NCBI RefSeq assembly: GCF_001886185.1 | Contig: NZ_JXLA01000013.1 | Location: 41,460 to 105,459, forward strand | Direction: 5' to 3' | Origin: Enterococcus raffinosus | GTDB taxonomy: Bacteria > Bacillota > Bacilli > Lactobacillales > Enterococcaceae | DNA length: 64,000 bases | Shown here: positions 10,647 to 19,515 of the stretch, piece by piece | Layout: every line of letters begins with the position of its first letter | Numbering within the stretch: the first letter of the stretch is position 1 | The notes under the pieces: model-generated | What the model was told of the DNA's origin: nothing | Databases searched by the model: none | The model's input: the letters and a program-made list of their open reading frames with translations, nothing else | Position numbers and translations under genes: made by a program

Positions 10647-12128
10647 CTACAACGTTTTGATAAAACGCATAAAACCTTCTTGTCCTTCAACATCACGCTT
10701 AAATACTCCCGCATCTTCCAAAACACGAGCAAAAACAGCCCCTACTGCTTTTTGTACGACCTGTGTTACATTCTCACGGGTAATTTGATTGTCCGCTTTT
10801 AATTGATCCGCCCATACAATATGATAATCAGCTATATTATTCTCTTTTTCTAATAGATAATTTTCAACTTCATTAAGCTCTGTTTGTAAGCGTGGCGGTA
10901 AAACAGCCAACCCCATTACCTCGATTAAGCCAATATTTTCTTTTTTGATATGTTGTACATCTGGATGTGGATGAAAAATTCCATCGGGAAACTCTTCCGA
11001 AACATTGTTGTCTCGTAAAACAAGATCTATCTCAAAAAGATTTTCCTTGCGACGAGCAATAGGAGTAATCGTATGATGTGGGATGCCATCTTCTGTGTGA
11101 GCAACAATTTGTAACGATTCGTCTGAATAGGACTGCCATTTTTCCAAAATCATAGTTGACGCTTCAATCAAATCGTTTTGATTTTCCCCTTGTAAGCGAA
11201 TCACAGATAGAGGCCATTTTACAATTCCCGCCTTAATATTTGAAAAGTCATTTAATTGAAAAGTTCTTTCTACTTCAGCAGTCGCCATCGGAAATGTATG
11301 TCGACCGCCTTGATAGTGGTCGTGAGATAGAATAGAACCACCAACTATTGGCAGATCTGCGTTGGATCCAACAAAATAATGCGGTAGAACTTCCGTAATT
11401 TTTAATAACCTTTGAAAAGTCGCTTTTGTGATTTTCATCGGGCGGTGCTCTTCAGATAGAATTATGCAATGCTCGTCATAATAGGCATAAGGCGAATACT
11501 GAAAACCCCAGCTTTCCCCATCAAGATTCATTCGAATAATTCGATGATTCGCTCGTGCTGGATAATTTAATCGTCCTTTATAGCCTTCATTTTCCATGCA
11601 TAACATACACTCAGGATAATCTACCTTCACCGCTTGACGTTCTTCTGCAATTTGTTTTGGATCTTTCTCAGGTTTAGAAAGGTTGATTGTAATCTCTAAT
11701 TCCCCATATTCAGTTTCTGCAGGAAAGATAATATTTTGGGCAATTTCTCGTGTTTTAATATAATCGTTTTCTTTACTTAACTTATAGAAATAATCTGTTG
11801 CCTGAATAGGATCTTTGGAATAGTACTGAGCAAAATAAGCATTAACTACAGATGGTGGAGGTGTCATTAGATCCATCAGCTGAGCCTCTAAAATTTCCTT
11901 TTCAGCTTGCAGACTTGTAATTACTTTATTTTTTTCCGCCTGAATCAAAAGCTGATCAACTAACTCTACGGCACTGTTTGAAACTCTACGAATCTCAGCT
12001 TTCTCTAATGAATCTTCACCAATCATTGCAATAACACGATTTTCTAAATACAAACGATCCATTTCCATCCAGCCACCTGATTGGATAGCTAACGTAATGA
12101 AATCTCTGGCGATTTGACTGATCGACAC
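10647..12128 (-). CDS. galT: Galactose-1-phosphate uridylyltransferase, class II
   Basis: Leloir enzyme exchanging UMP between UDP-glucose and galactose-1-phosphate. At 493 residues it matches the long Firmicutes GalT class (class II), not the ~350-residue E. coli type. Visible family segments include CMLCMENEGYKGRLNYPARANHR (with CxxC, about residue 170) and ILSHDHYQGGRHTFPM, the active-site histidine region. It follows galE by 11 nt and precedes galR by 12 nt. galK is not adjacent. Confidence 0.95.
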   Translation of the reverse strand: MSISQIARDFITLAIQSGGWMEMDRLYLENRVIAMIGEDSLEKAEIRRVSNSAVELVDQLLIQAEKNKVITSLQAEKEILEAQLMDLMTPPPSVVNAYFAQYYSKDPIQATDYFYKLSKENDYIKTREIAQNIIFPAETEYGELEITINLSKPEKDPKQIAEERQAVKVDYPECMLCMENEGYKGRLNYPARANHRIIRMNLDGESWGFQYSPYAYYDEHCIILSEEHRPMKITKATFQRLLKITEVLPHYFVGSNADLPIVGGSILSHDHYQGGRHTFPMATAEVERTFQLNDFSNIKAGIVKWPLSVIRLQGENQNDLIEASTMILEKWQSYSDESLQIVAHTEDGIPHHTITPIARRKENLFEIDLVLRDNNVSEEFPDGIFHPHPDVQHIKKENIGLIEVMGLAVLPPRLQTELNEVENYLLEKENNIADYHIVWADQLKADNQITRENVTQVVQKAVGAVFARVLEDAGVFKRDVEGQEGFMRFIKTL

Positions 12129-12139
12129 TTTTTTTCCTC

Positions 12140-13129
12140 CTACTCCTCATATCCATGTGGATGGCCAACATGCCAGTTCCACGCAGTTTCTATAATTGCT
12201 TTTATATCTGTGTATTCTGGTTTCCAACCTAAAGTCTCTTTCACTTTTTCACTAGAAGCTACTAAACGACTTGGGTCCCCAGCACGACGCGGTCCAATTT
12301 CTGCCGAAATTTCCTTGCCTGTAACTTCACGCGCTGCATCCAGCATTTCTTTCACTGAATAGCCATTATTTGAGCCCAGATTAAAGAAGTTGCTCGGATT
12401 CCCGGCTTTCAAATATTCTAATGCCAGAATATGTGCAGCCGCCAGATCTTCAACTTGAACATAGTCACGAATACAAGTGCCATCTGGAGTATCATAATCA
12501 TCACCGAAAATTGTCAAATGATCTCTTTGTCCTAATGCTACCTGTAAAATAATTGGTACTAAATGTGTCTCAGGATCGTGATCCTCTCCGATACTTGCGT
12601 CAGCCTTCGCACCAGCAACATTGAAATAGCGTAAAGCTACATAGCGCATGCCATAAGCATTATCACACCATCTCATCATTTTCTCCATCATTAATTTACT
12701 TTCGCCATAGGGGTTAGTAGGATTGGTAGCCACTTCTTCTGTGATAGGTGAAACACCTGGTTCGCCATAAGTTGCTGCAGTTGAAGAAAAGACAATATTT
12801 TTAACACCAAATTCCTCCATAACTTCTAATAGGCTTTCCATACCGACTACATTGTTATTGAAATATTTTAACGGTTTTTCCACCGATTCACCAACTAACG
12901 AACTAGCCGCAAAATGAACGACACCTTCAATTGACTCTTTCGTAAAGACATCCTTCATAAATGCTTTGTCACGACAATCCCCTTCATAAAATCTTGCATC
13001 TGGATGAACTGCTTTACGATGACCCGTCAACAAATTATCCACAACTACAACATCATATTTTTGAGTAATTAATTTGTCGACTGTATGAGACCCAATATAG
13101 CCTGCTCCACCTAATACTAAAATTGCCAT
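12140..13129 (-). CDS. galE: UDP-glucose 4-epimerase
   Basis: Interconverts UDP-galactose and UDP-glucose with bound NAD. The 329-residue short-chain-dehydrogenase-type protein has the Rossmann motif [10 protein letters not shown] (residues 7-16), the catalytic YGESK (Tyr and Lys, about residues 145-149) and the substrate segment RYFNVAGA. It is first gene of galE-galT-galR; the promoter and a 17-bp inverted repeat lie directly upstream. galK and galM, often the first genes of enterococcal gal operons, are absent here. Confidence 0.97.
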   Translation of the reverse strand: MAILVLGGAGYIGSHTVDKLITQKYDVVVVDNLLTGHRKAVHPDARFYEGDCRDKAFMKDVFTKESIEGVVHFAASSLVGESVEKPLKYFNNNVVGMESLLEVMEEFGVKNIVFSSTAATYGEPGVSPITEEVATNPTNPYGESKLMMEKMMRWCDNAYGMRYVALRYFNVAGAKADASIGEDHDPETHLVPIILQVALGQRDHLTIFGDDYDTPDGTCIRDYVQVEDLAAAHILALEYLKAGNPSNFFNLGSNNGYSVKEMLDAAREVTGKEISAEIGPRRAGDPSRLVASSEKVKETLGWKPEYTDIKAIIETAWNWHVGHPHGYEE

Positions 13130-13152
13130 TTAATCTACTCCTGTCTCTTCAA

Positions 13153-13197
13153 TTTATTTAGTAAACAAAGTATAGTTTGTTTACTAAATAAAATCAA
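13153..13197 (-). promoter_or_regulatory. gal promoter with perfect palindromic operator
   Basis: The arms TTTATTTAGTAAACAAA (13153-13169) and their exact complement (13176-13192) flank a 6-nt centre. The minus-strand promoter lies within it: -35 TTGATT (13192-13197), a 17-nt spacer and -10 TATACT (13169-13174). A regulator bound to the palindrome would block RNA polymerase. GalR is the obvious candidate, although the GTAAAC/GTTTAC half-sites are 12 bp apart instead of adjacent as in classic LacI-family operators. Confidence 0.8.
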
Positions 13198-13336
13198 CCC
13201 TCATTTCCATTCATTAAACTTTTAATTTTTAGAGTTTTGCTTCATAATAAGGGTATAAGAAGAAGTTAAATGATATACAGTTCGTATTTTTCGATGAGAA
13301 ATATGTTTCTTATAGTTTAGAAAGGAGTGATGACAG

Positions 13337-13504
13337 ATGCGTAAATTTGCTTCAGGATTCGTTACTGGTACTTTAGCTGCAGCTGCAGTAGTTGCTAGCG
13401 TAGTGATGGGTGTTAAAAAGAAGGTTATCGATCCAATCGAGGAAAAAGAATCAAAAATTGATGAAAATCGTAAAAAAGCTCGTAGAAAAAGAATTGCTCG
13501 ATAA
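13337..13504 (+). CDS. Small DUF3042-type protein
   Basis: A 55-residue protein: an N-terminal hydrophobic, Ala/Val-rich segment (residues 5-25, SGFVTGTLAAAAVVASVVMG) followed by a highly charged Lys/Arg/Glu tail ending RRKRIAR. It resembles the DUF3042 family of Lactobacillales, whose function is unknown; the profile suggests a single-pass membrane protein with a basic cytoplasmic tail. AAAGGAG lies 10 nt before the ATG and a strong terminator follows directly, so it appears to be a single-gene unit. A longer open frame on the opposite strand (13222-13611) is its shadow. Confidence 0.85.
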   Translation: MRKFASGFVTGTLAAAAVVASVVMGVKKKVIDPIEEKESKIDENRKKARRKRIAR

Positions 13505-13533
13505 AAAAGAAAGCCAAGTCGGCTTTCTTTTTT
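13503..13533. terminator. Bidirectional terminator
   Basis: GAAAGCC (13509-13515) pairs with GGCTTTC (13521-13527) around a 5-nt loop, with an A run on one side and T run on the other. It serves the small plus-strand gene and the minus-strand FAD-protein gene that ends at 13532. Confidence 0.9.
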
Positions 13534-15304
13534 ATTTATAAATTGTAGTGACGATCCTATTTGCCAAATCGAAGACGCGATCCTCACTTTTAGGTCGAGG
13601 AGAAGCAGCATTTAACCAATCTAGTCCTTCTAGTGGGATTCCGTAACAATAAACATGGGGTAACACCTTATCGTTTTGATCTATCACTTGATGTGTTTCG
13701 CGAACAACTTTGATAGCACCCGTAAAATGTTTCTTCCCCTCGAACGGTACATTATGAGAAGATAAATACCCCTTTTCTCGCATTCGGATTAGTAGAGAAT
13801 TTTTTGTTCTTTTTAAACTTGTAGCTGGAAGACGTGCTTCGATGAAATTTTTTGTTTTAAAAAAACGTGCAGGAGCCCTCTTACTATAGGCTAAAAATTC
13901 TCCACCCTCTCTTTCAACTACCATTTCTGGTGCTAAAATTTTAACGATTCCTGCTTCTATCAAAGCCAATAATTGTTTTTGCCGAATGACTGGTGCACCA
14001 ATGGTTAAAAAACTATAATTCCGATTGAATGTCGCAAAGAAATCATCAAAATACTCTTTCGGTGTAAATTTTTCGTGGTCCAACATGTAGTTAAATGGCG
14101 CCTGAAGCTCTTTATATGTATCAACTGCAGCAGCAATTGGCCCAGTTTGATTTCCTAACTCTGCCTCAGTGATATCTTTTTTTAAATATTCTAGAATAAA
14201 ATTAGGAAATGCTTGTGGAGAAACTCCCTTCGCTGGATTTAGAAGAACGGACCAATCTAAACGAGACTCGATCGGTATCTGATATTTTTTTAAAACAGAT
14301 TCTCTATCATCTGAACGATAGTCAGACAGAAAAGCTTCTAAATCCATTTCTGTACTGGACAATTTTTTTTGATAAAATATTAGTTCTGCTTCTTTTTTAA
14401 GTAAATCAAATAATTCATCAGCACTACCATTAAATTGTGTCATGAACTTTTCCGTTAAAATTTGCGGTTGTGCATCCTCTCCAAGTTTTTTTTGATTGTT
14501 CGGACGCGCATGATAAGGTAATCCTCTACCTGACCCAGCAATCAAAAGTTGCTCTTTACCAGATGGGCGATATCCCAAACAACCATCCTCGCCTTCGAAA
14601 AACTTTCCGCCCCATCTATCTACAAATAATGCAATATAATCAAAAAAGCTTAACCCTAGTCCGCGAAGTATTACTGGCTCTCCTTCAATCAGATAACCTA
14701 ACTGCGTATCGGAAGGATTTCCTGGACTTTGATAGAAAAGTCCATGCTTGTTTGCATGATTTTGATTTTCTTCTTCAGACTGATTCAATTCATTTTGAGA
14801 ATGTCCCGTTGCTAAAATCACATCATCTACCTGATAAATCTCCGAAGCTTGAAGAATGATTTGATTCTCCTCTATAATCAAATCAACGACTCGCTCTTTA
14901 ACCATTTTAACCATCACATTTTCAGGTAACGTTTTTAAAAGTTCGTCAAAAAACCACTTTTGGTAAACGCCATAATAACGTCGTTGACAATAGTCATTTT
15001 CCTTTAAATTTGTCTCCGAAAAAAAAGTTTCACCAAACGCTAAAGAAGACAGATAACTTGGTGCCTCTTTTTGGCTCCATTCTGCTAGATTTGGGCCTTC
15101 ATCCTCAGAATAGAGGGTCACATGCTGCATAACCGTATTCATAATAACTTGATCCGTTTGGTTCTCACGCCAAATGTTCCCACCTGGTCCATCAGGATCG
15201 AACAACAAAAGTTCTATTTTTTCTGACTCAGGTGCTTGCTTAATTAATCGGCCCAATGCAATTAACCCATAAGGTCCCGCTCCAACAATCGCGATTTTTT
15301 TCAT
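13532..15304 (-). CDS. FAD/NAD(P)-binding protein of unknown substrate
   Basis: A large 590-residue flavoprotein. The N-terminus MKKIAIVGAGPYGLIALGRL is a GxGxxG dinucleotide-binding fold, followed by DPDGPGGNIWRENQT (about residue 40) and a second GATGHS-like ATGHS segment near residue 165, as in the NAD_binding_9 / FAD-NAD(P) family found in many lactic acid bacteria. The substrate is unknown. The start is the ATG at 15304: GAGGA sits directly before it, and the in-frame ATG two codons earlier is too close. It is monocistronic between two terminators, with no informative partner. Confidence 0.75.
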   Translation of the reverse strand: MKKIAIVGAGPYGLIALGRLIKQAPESEKIELLLFDPDGPGGNIWRENQTDQVIMNTVMQHVTLYSEDEGPNLAEWSQKEAPSYLSSLAFGETFFSETNLKENDYCQRRYYGVYQKWFFDELLKTLPENVMVKMVKERVVDLIIEENQIILQASEIYQVDDVILATGHSQNELNQSEEENQNHANKHGLFYQSPGNPSDTQLGYLIEGEPVILRGLGLSFFDYIALFVDRWGGKFFEGEDGCLGYRPSGKEQLLIAGSGRGLPYHARPNNQKKLGEDAQPQILTEKFMTQFNGSADELFDLLKKEAELIFYQKKLSSTEMDLEAFLSDYRSDDRESVLKKYQIPIESRLDWSVLLNPAKGVSPQAFPNFILEYLKKDITEAELGNQTGPIAAAVDTYKELQAPFNYMLDHEKFTPKEYFDDFFATFNRNYSFLTIGAPVIRQKQLLALIEAGIVKILAPEMVVEREGGEFLAYSKRAPARFFKTKNFIEARLPATSLKRTKNSLLIRMREKGYLSSHNVPFEGKKHFTGAIKVVRETHQVIDQNDKVLPHVYCYGIPLEGLDWLNAASPRPKSEDRVFDLANRIVTTIYK

Positions 15305-15368
15305 ATTCATTCCTCATTTTTGATAGATTCGTCTCTTTAAGAGTAGAGAATAATCGTTGAATAATCAA

Positions 15369-15407
15369 TAAAAAAAAGTTTCTGATGATTTTTTCACCAG
15401 AAACTTT
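15369..15407 (-). terminator. Terminator after the HAD phosphatase gene
   Basis: 10-bp perfect stem (15375-15384 with 15398-15407), 13-nt loop, and an A run on the plus strand that gives Ts on the minus strand (15369-15377). Confidence 0.85.
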
Positions 15408-15412
15408 AAAAA

Positions 15413-16225
15413 CTATTTTAGCACCCAACGCTCAAATGCTTCCTTAACGCCATCCTCTAAATTTGTTGCTACAGTATAATCAGCAGCTGCTTTGACTGTC
15501 TCACTAGCATTTCCCATAGCTATGCCAGTTCCAGCAAACTCAATCATTGATAAGTCATTTTCTGCGTCCCCAATTGCCATTACTTCAGCTTTTTTTACTC
15601 CTAGATGTTCACTCAATTCTTTTAAAGCCAATCCTTTACTGGCATTGGAATTTAATACTTCAAGGAAATAAGGGGTACTGCGAACGATTGTATATTTCTC
15701 AAAGTACTCCGCCGGGATTTTTTTGAAGGCGCCACTCAAGATTTCAGGATCATCAATCATCATCATTTTAACAGCCAACACATTTTCCGCAATTTCCTCC
15801 GGTGTGCGATAATGTAGCGGCATATTTACCAAGTGGGATTCCAGAACCGTATATTGGCTGATATCACGGTTGGCTGTGTACATTGCTTTTTTATCAGCGA
15901 TGTGCAGATGAACATTTAGCGAACGTGCCAGATAATCAATTTCTAGGTAATCTGCTCTCGTCAGACTACGCTCAGCTACAACATCCCAAGTTTTTGTATT
16001 TAAAACTAAGGCGCCATTATAAGTAATGATGTAATCATCCTCATTATCTAATCCTAATACCTCTAACTGTGATTTTGTTCCTGATAACGGTCGTCCAGTA
16101 GAAAGAACGACATATACTCCAGCCCTGCGAGCTTTCTTAATACAGTCAACGACCGGCTGATTGATTTCATGATGATCGTTCAGTAATGTTCCATCTAAAT
16201 CTATGGCAACTAACTTTATACTCAT
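15413..16225 (-). CDS. Cof-type HAD-superfamily sugar phosphatase
   Basis: The 270-residue HAD IIB hydrolase has motif I DLDGTLLND (Asp nucleophile about residue 9), motif II STGRP, and motifs III/IV KGLALKELSEHLGV and AIGDAENDLSMIEFAG. It resembles E. coli YidA-like phosphatases acting on sugar phosphates and FMN/PLP-type substrates; the actual substrate cannot be predicted. It is monocistronic, between terminators. Confidence 0.9.
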   Translation of the reverse strand: MSIKLVAIDLDGTLLNDHHEINQPVVDCIKKARRAGVYVVLSTGRPLSGTKSQLEVLGLDNEDDYIITYNGALVLNTKTWDVVAERSLTRADYLEIDYLARSLNVHLHIADKKAMYTANRDISQYTVLESHLVNMPLHYRTPEEIAENVLAVKMMMIDDPEILSGAFKKIPAEYFEKYTIVRSTPYFLEVLNSNASKGLALKELSEHLGVKKAEVMAIGDAENDLSMIEFAGTGIAMGNASETVKAAADYTVATNLEDGVKEAFERWVLK

Positions 16226-16330
16226 ACAATTCTCCTAATTCTTATTTATCTTATACAAAAATGTTTTCAACTTCTATGATAGTCGTAATTTAAAAGCACG
16301 TCAATTTACTAAATTAATGATTGAAAAAAT

Positions 16331-16359
16331 AAAAACAGCCAGACTCTAATCCGGCCGTT
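16331..16359 (-). terminator. Terminator of the yqgQ-glk-rhodanese operon
   Basis: 10-bp stem (16334-16343 with 16350-16359, including G.U pairs in the minus-strand RNA) followed by a T-rich run (complement of 16324-16335). Confidence 0.8.
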
Positions 16360-16364
16360 ACTAG

Positions 16365-16766
16365 TTAATCAATCTTTTTCTGTTTCACTTTTCCAGTCCA
16401 TTCTTGCATACCGCCTTTAAGAATGTACAAGTCCTTATAGCCTTTTTTTCGTAACATGTTCGCTGCACGAGCACTAACGGCCTTATTATGATCATAAAGA
16501 TAAATTGGTTGGTCTTTTCGTAAAGAACTATAAGTTTCTTTCAACATACTGAATGGAAAGCTGCGTGCTCCTAAAATATGCTTTGCGTTAAACTCATCTC
16601 GTTCACGTACATCGACAACTTGAGCTTTACGCATCCCCGCTTGAAATTCTTCTTGAGTGATAATTTTCGCAGAACGTCTCATCATGATCCGCACAACTAA
16701 CTCATAAAGTCCAAATAGTACAAGGACCGAAATAAGTACGATATTAATTTTCCACCAAATTGACAT
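16365..16766 (-). CDS. Membrane-anchored rhodanese-like protein, active-site Cys missing
   Basis: The 133-residue protein has one N-terminal transmembrane helix (residues 8-28) and a rhodanese domain (VVDVRERDEFNAKHILGARSFP, then LRKKGYKDLYILKGGMQEW). In active sulfurtransferases the loop reads YCxxGxRS; here it reads YDHNKAVSAR with Asp at about residue 92, so thiosulfate-type sulfur transfer is unlikely. It may be a binding or regulatory module. It lies 26 nt after glk and the pair is a conserved neighbour set in enterococci. Confidence 0.85.
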   Translation of the reverse strand: MSIWWKINIVLISVLVLFGLYELVVRIMMRRSAKIITQEEFQAGMRKAQVVDVRERDEFNAKHILGARSFPFSMLKETYSSLRKDQPIYLYDHNKAVSARAANMLRKKGYKDLYILKGGMQEWTGKVKQKKID

Positions 16767-16792
16767 GCCTTAATTCCTCTCTTACTTTTAAT

Positions 16793-17749
16793 CTATTTTG
16801 CTAATGAAGCCGCGCCAATTACACCCGCTTCATTTCCTAATTCTGCTAGTTTGATCTTTGTGCTTTCACGTACTTGTGGGAAAGTAAATTGTTTGAAATA
16901 GTTTTCGACACGACTACGCAAGAATTCTCCTGCTGCCGAAACGCCACCACCGATTACGATTGTTGAAGGATTCAACGTATTACCAAGATTGCCGCAAGCT
17001 AATCCCAAATAGAAAGTCACTTTATCAACAACCATTAAAGCTAAATCATCGCCTTCAGCTTCAGCTAATTCAAAAACATCCTTACTTGTGATGTCTTCAC
17101 CATTATCTAGACGAGCTTTTAGTTTCGAGCCGCCAGCGTATTCTTCCGCTAGTTTACGAGCGACACGAACAACTCCGGTTGCACTCGCGATAGTTTCTAG
17201 GCAGCCTCGTTTGCCACAGGTACACTCAAAACCGTTTGGATCAACTGTTATATGCCCAACCTCACCCGCACATCCGGCAATCCCGTGAAGTAATTGACCA
17301 TTCATTACGATTCCGCCACCAACACCAGTGCCAAGAGTTATAAACACGACATCTTGTTCGTTGTCTCCTGCACCCTTCCAACGTTCACCCAAAGCGGCAA
17401 CATTAGCATCGTTATCGATACTGAACTTAATTTTCGTTCCTTTTTCTATTTCACTTTTAACTTGTTGCAAGGTAGTCCAATTTAAATTGTAGGCGCCAAT
17501 GACTGTTCCTGCTTCGATATCGACACTACCAGGCGTTCCCATACCAATTCCCATGAATTGTTCTGGCTTCATATCATATAAAGCTAGATGATGGTTGATT
17601 GATTCAATGATGTCTGGAACAATATGAGAACCATCATCTAAAATATTCGTCTCAATACTCCATTTTTGCTGAATTTCACCTGCTTCAGTCAAAATTGCAA
17701 ATTTCACAGTTGTTCCACCTAAGTCAATACCTAATAATTTTTTATCCAC
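16793..17749 (-). CDS. glk: ROK-family glucokinase
   Basis: Phosphorylates free cytosolic glucose with ATP. The 318-residue ROK protein has the ATP motif GIDLGGTTVKFAI at the N-terminus, the catalytic DNDANVAALGE segment, the glucose-binding GEVGHITVDP and the zinc-binding CTCGKRGCLE (CxCGxxGCxE, about residues 166-175). The start is best placed at GTG 17747-17749: AAGGTG lies 6 nt upstream and it begins one base after the yqgQ stop; an in-frame TTG nine codons earlier overlaps yqgQ. The order yqgQ-glk matches Bacillus yqgQ-glcK. Confidence 0.94.
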   Translation of the reverse strand: MDKKLLGIDLGGTTVKFAILTEAGEIQQKWSIETNILDDGSHIVPDIIESINHHLALYDMKPEQFMGIGMGTPGSVDIEAGTVIGAYNLNWTTLQQVKSEIEKGTKIKFSIDNDANVAALGERWKGAGDNEQDVVFITLGTGVGGGIVMNGQLLHGIAGCAGEVGHITVDPNGFECTCGKRGCLETIASATGVVRVARKLAEEYAGGSKLKARLDNGEDITSKDVFELAEAEGDDLALMVVDKVTFYLGLACGNLGNTLNPSTIVIGGGVSAAGEFLRSRVENYFKQFTFPQVRESTKIKLAELGNEAGVIGAASLAK

Positions 17750-17750
17750 T

Positions 17751-17957
17751 TTAGTCACCTTCTCGACTTTCTTCAATGTGATGTTCTCGTTTTAATATGC
17801 CCCAGCCTTGCAAATAAGTATCACGATCAATAACACGACTCTCGTACAAATTCTTTAATTCAATCTGCATTAATTCAATATCGTATATTCGTTTGCCAAC
17901 ATAAACATAGATACCAAATTGCTTTAAAAGCTGCTGTACATCATACAAACTTTCCAT
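17751..17957 (-). CDS. yqgQ: YqgQ family (DUF910) small protein
   Basis: A 68-residue helical protein (MESLYDVQQLLKQFG...VGKRIYDIELMQIELKNLYE...IDRDTYLQGWGILKREH) of the YqgQ/DUF910 family, which is small, conserved and of unknown function and typically precedes glucokinase. The start is the ATG at 17955-17957; the in-frame TTG just before it is less likely. A TATAAT (17975-17980) lies very close upstream, giving a short leader if used. Confidence 0.88.
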   Translation of the reverse strand: MESLYDVQQLLKQFGIYVYVGKRIYDIELMQIELKNLYESRVIDRDTYLQGWGILKREHHIEESREGD

Positions 17958-18059
17958 CAAACCACATCCCTAATATTATACAGAAAATTTTCTCTTTTTT
18001 ATAGCCTATTTTTTTATTTCCTAGTTTATTTTTGATCCAATTATCCATTCTATATTTTA

Positions 18060-18110
18060 AAGTATTGATTGAATAGCCGCAATTCCAATACAATGATTCT
18101 TTCAATACTT
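18060..18110. repeat. Imperfect inverted repeat upstream of yqgQ
   Basis: Arms 18060-18073 and 18097-18110 match at 12 of 14 positions around a 23-nt loop, in the 225-nt AT-rich gap between the rhomboid terminator and yqgQ. No gene is seen there. The role is unknown. Confidence 0.4.
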
Positions 18111-18182
18111 ACCTTCCAGTAAAAATTTTCTCTTACTTTATTGTTAAACACAAGCAGATAATTGTTTGGCTATCACCATTTA

Positions 18183-18208
18183 AAACGCGGACAACTTTGT
18201 CCGCGTTT
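18183..18208 (-). terminator. Terminator after the rhomboid gene
   Basis: 11-bp stem AAACGCGGACA (18183-18193) with its exact complement (18198-18208), tetraloop, and a short T run on the minus strand. Confidence 0.75.
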
Positions 18209-18212
18209 ATTC

Positions 18213-18875
18213 CTACATACTAAATTTTCTTAATCCAAAGAAAACAAAAAGAACGATAGCAAAAATGAAAAACAATACAGCAGTAACTCGTGCCCTTGTG
18301 GTAAAGCGGTCCTGCGAATAAGGTACCGCTAGCGCCCAGCCAGATAAAGCTCCTCCAATGATACCTCCTAAATGCCCCCAAATATCAATCGTGGAATCAA
18401 ATAAACCAAAGGCTAAGTTCATTAAAATGAACAATGCAAACTGGCGAGTCAAAGCTTGAATTGCTCCGTTGTCCCGATAATGCAAACCTACTATTAAAAA
18501 GGCACCAAACAACCCAAAAATCGCTGTACTAGCACCACCCGATAACGTGGTCGGCTGATTAAACGCAAAGCTGGCAAAATTCCCCATTACACCACTTAGT
18601 AAATAAATGATTGCAAATCGCCAATGACCAAAAATTGCTTCGCATTGTTGTCCCATATAATAGAGCACAACACCATTCAAGGCGAAATGCATTAAACCAA
18701 AATGGATAAACATCGGTGTAATAAAACGCCAATACTGATGCTGCCAAATAACCGAAGGCGCAAACATTCCTAATTGGTTTTCTATGGATAATCCTGGTAA
18801 CAAGTACTGCATTATAAAAACAATTGTATTAATTGCAAAAAGCGTGTACATCACATAAGGTCTGTCTTTTCTCAT
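18213..18875 (-). CDS. gluP: Rhomboid-family intramembrane serine protease
   Basis: A 220-residue polytopic membrane protein with about six or seven hydrophobic helices. The catalytic Ser lies in GGASTAIFG (about residue 116) and the catalytic His in GHLGG (about residue 168); the upstream HFGLMHFALN block supplies the conserved loop residues. Family members cleave substrates inside the bilayer; B. subtilis YqgP/GluP is the likely counterpart, though it carries extra domains absent here. The start is the ATG at 18873-18875 after AGAGAGG; a 12-codon extension upstream has no RBS. Confidence 0.93.
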   Translation of the reverse strand: MRKDRPYVMYTLFAINTIVFIMQYLLPGLSIENQLGMFAPSVIWQHQYWRFITPMFIHFGLMHFALNGVVLYYMGQQCEAIFGHWRFAIIYLLSGVMGNFASFAFNQPTTLSGGASTAIFGLFGAFLIVGLHYRDNGAIQALTRQFALFILMNLAFGLFDSTIDIWGHLGGIIGGALSGWALAVPYSQDRFTTRARVTAVLFFIFAIVLFVFFGLRKFSM

Positions 18876-18922
18876 ATATCCACCTCTCTTATTCTTCAAA
18901 ATTTTGACCAAATGGGGGTTGC

Positions 18923-19459
18923 TTAAGATAGAAATAACTGTTGAATTGGTTGATCAAACGCCTCTATCTGCCAATCTTCCATTAACTGCTCAGCAAACAC
19001 AAAACTACATGTTTTTCCCTTATAATTCGCTAAGTAGCGATCATAATATCCACCGCCAAAACCGATTCGATAACCCGCTCTATTAAAAATCAGCCCTGGG
19101 ACAATCAGTAAATCCAGTTCGTCCGGTTGTGCCTTATCTTCGATGTCAGGCTCCTCCACACCGAATTTCGTCGTATAATATTCTGTCGTCGAATCGATCC
19201 AGTGAAAGATCATCTCACCCTTCGGCAAAGACTTAGGAATAGCAACTTTTCTTCCTGTTGCAAAAGCACGCTCAATTAGGGGGGCCGTAGGAAACTCGAG
19301 TGAAGTTGCCATCGTCACACCAATTGTTTTTACATCTTTCCACGTACTGCTTCGAAAAAAATTATGATAAATGTTCTCAATTTGAACTTTTCTTTCCCCA
19401 TTCTCTTTTATTTCTTCTAGCCGCCTGATCGCAAGTTGTCGTAGCTTTTCTTTCTCCAT
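18923..19459 (-). CDS. fthC: 5-formyltetrahydrofolate cyclo-ligase
   Basis: ATP-dependent conversion of 5-formyl-THF to 5,10-methenyl-THF, a folate salvage step. The 178-residue product has the basic N-terminal helix (LRQLAIRRLEEI), the substrate segment FPTAPLIERAFATGRKVAIPK and the signature PGLIFNRAGYRIGFGGGYYDRYL (about residues 134-157). It forms a unit with the downstream rhomboid gene, as yqgN-yqgP do in Bacillus. Confidence 0.95.
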   Translation of the reverse strand: MEKEKLRQLAIRRLEEIKENGERKVQIENIYHNFFRSSTWKDVKTIGVTMATSLEFPTAPLIERAFATGRKVAIPKSLPKGEMIFHWIDSTTEYYTTKFGVEEPDIEDKAQPDELDLLIVPGLIFNRAGYRIGFGGGYYDRYLANYKGKTCSFVFAEQLMEDWQIEAFDQPIQQLFLS

Positions 19460-19515
19460 TTACTCACCTTCTTATCTAGAAATACTAACAAACTCAGAAC
19501 AAAATAAAAAGGGGA

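Noticed and set aside
13222..13611. 129-residue minus-strand frame
   Set aside because: It is antisense to the DUF3042 gene and covers both its RBS and terminator.
14470..14859. 129-residue plus-strand frame inside the FAD protein gene
   Set aside because: No RBS, entirely antisense to a coding gene with intact motifs.
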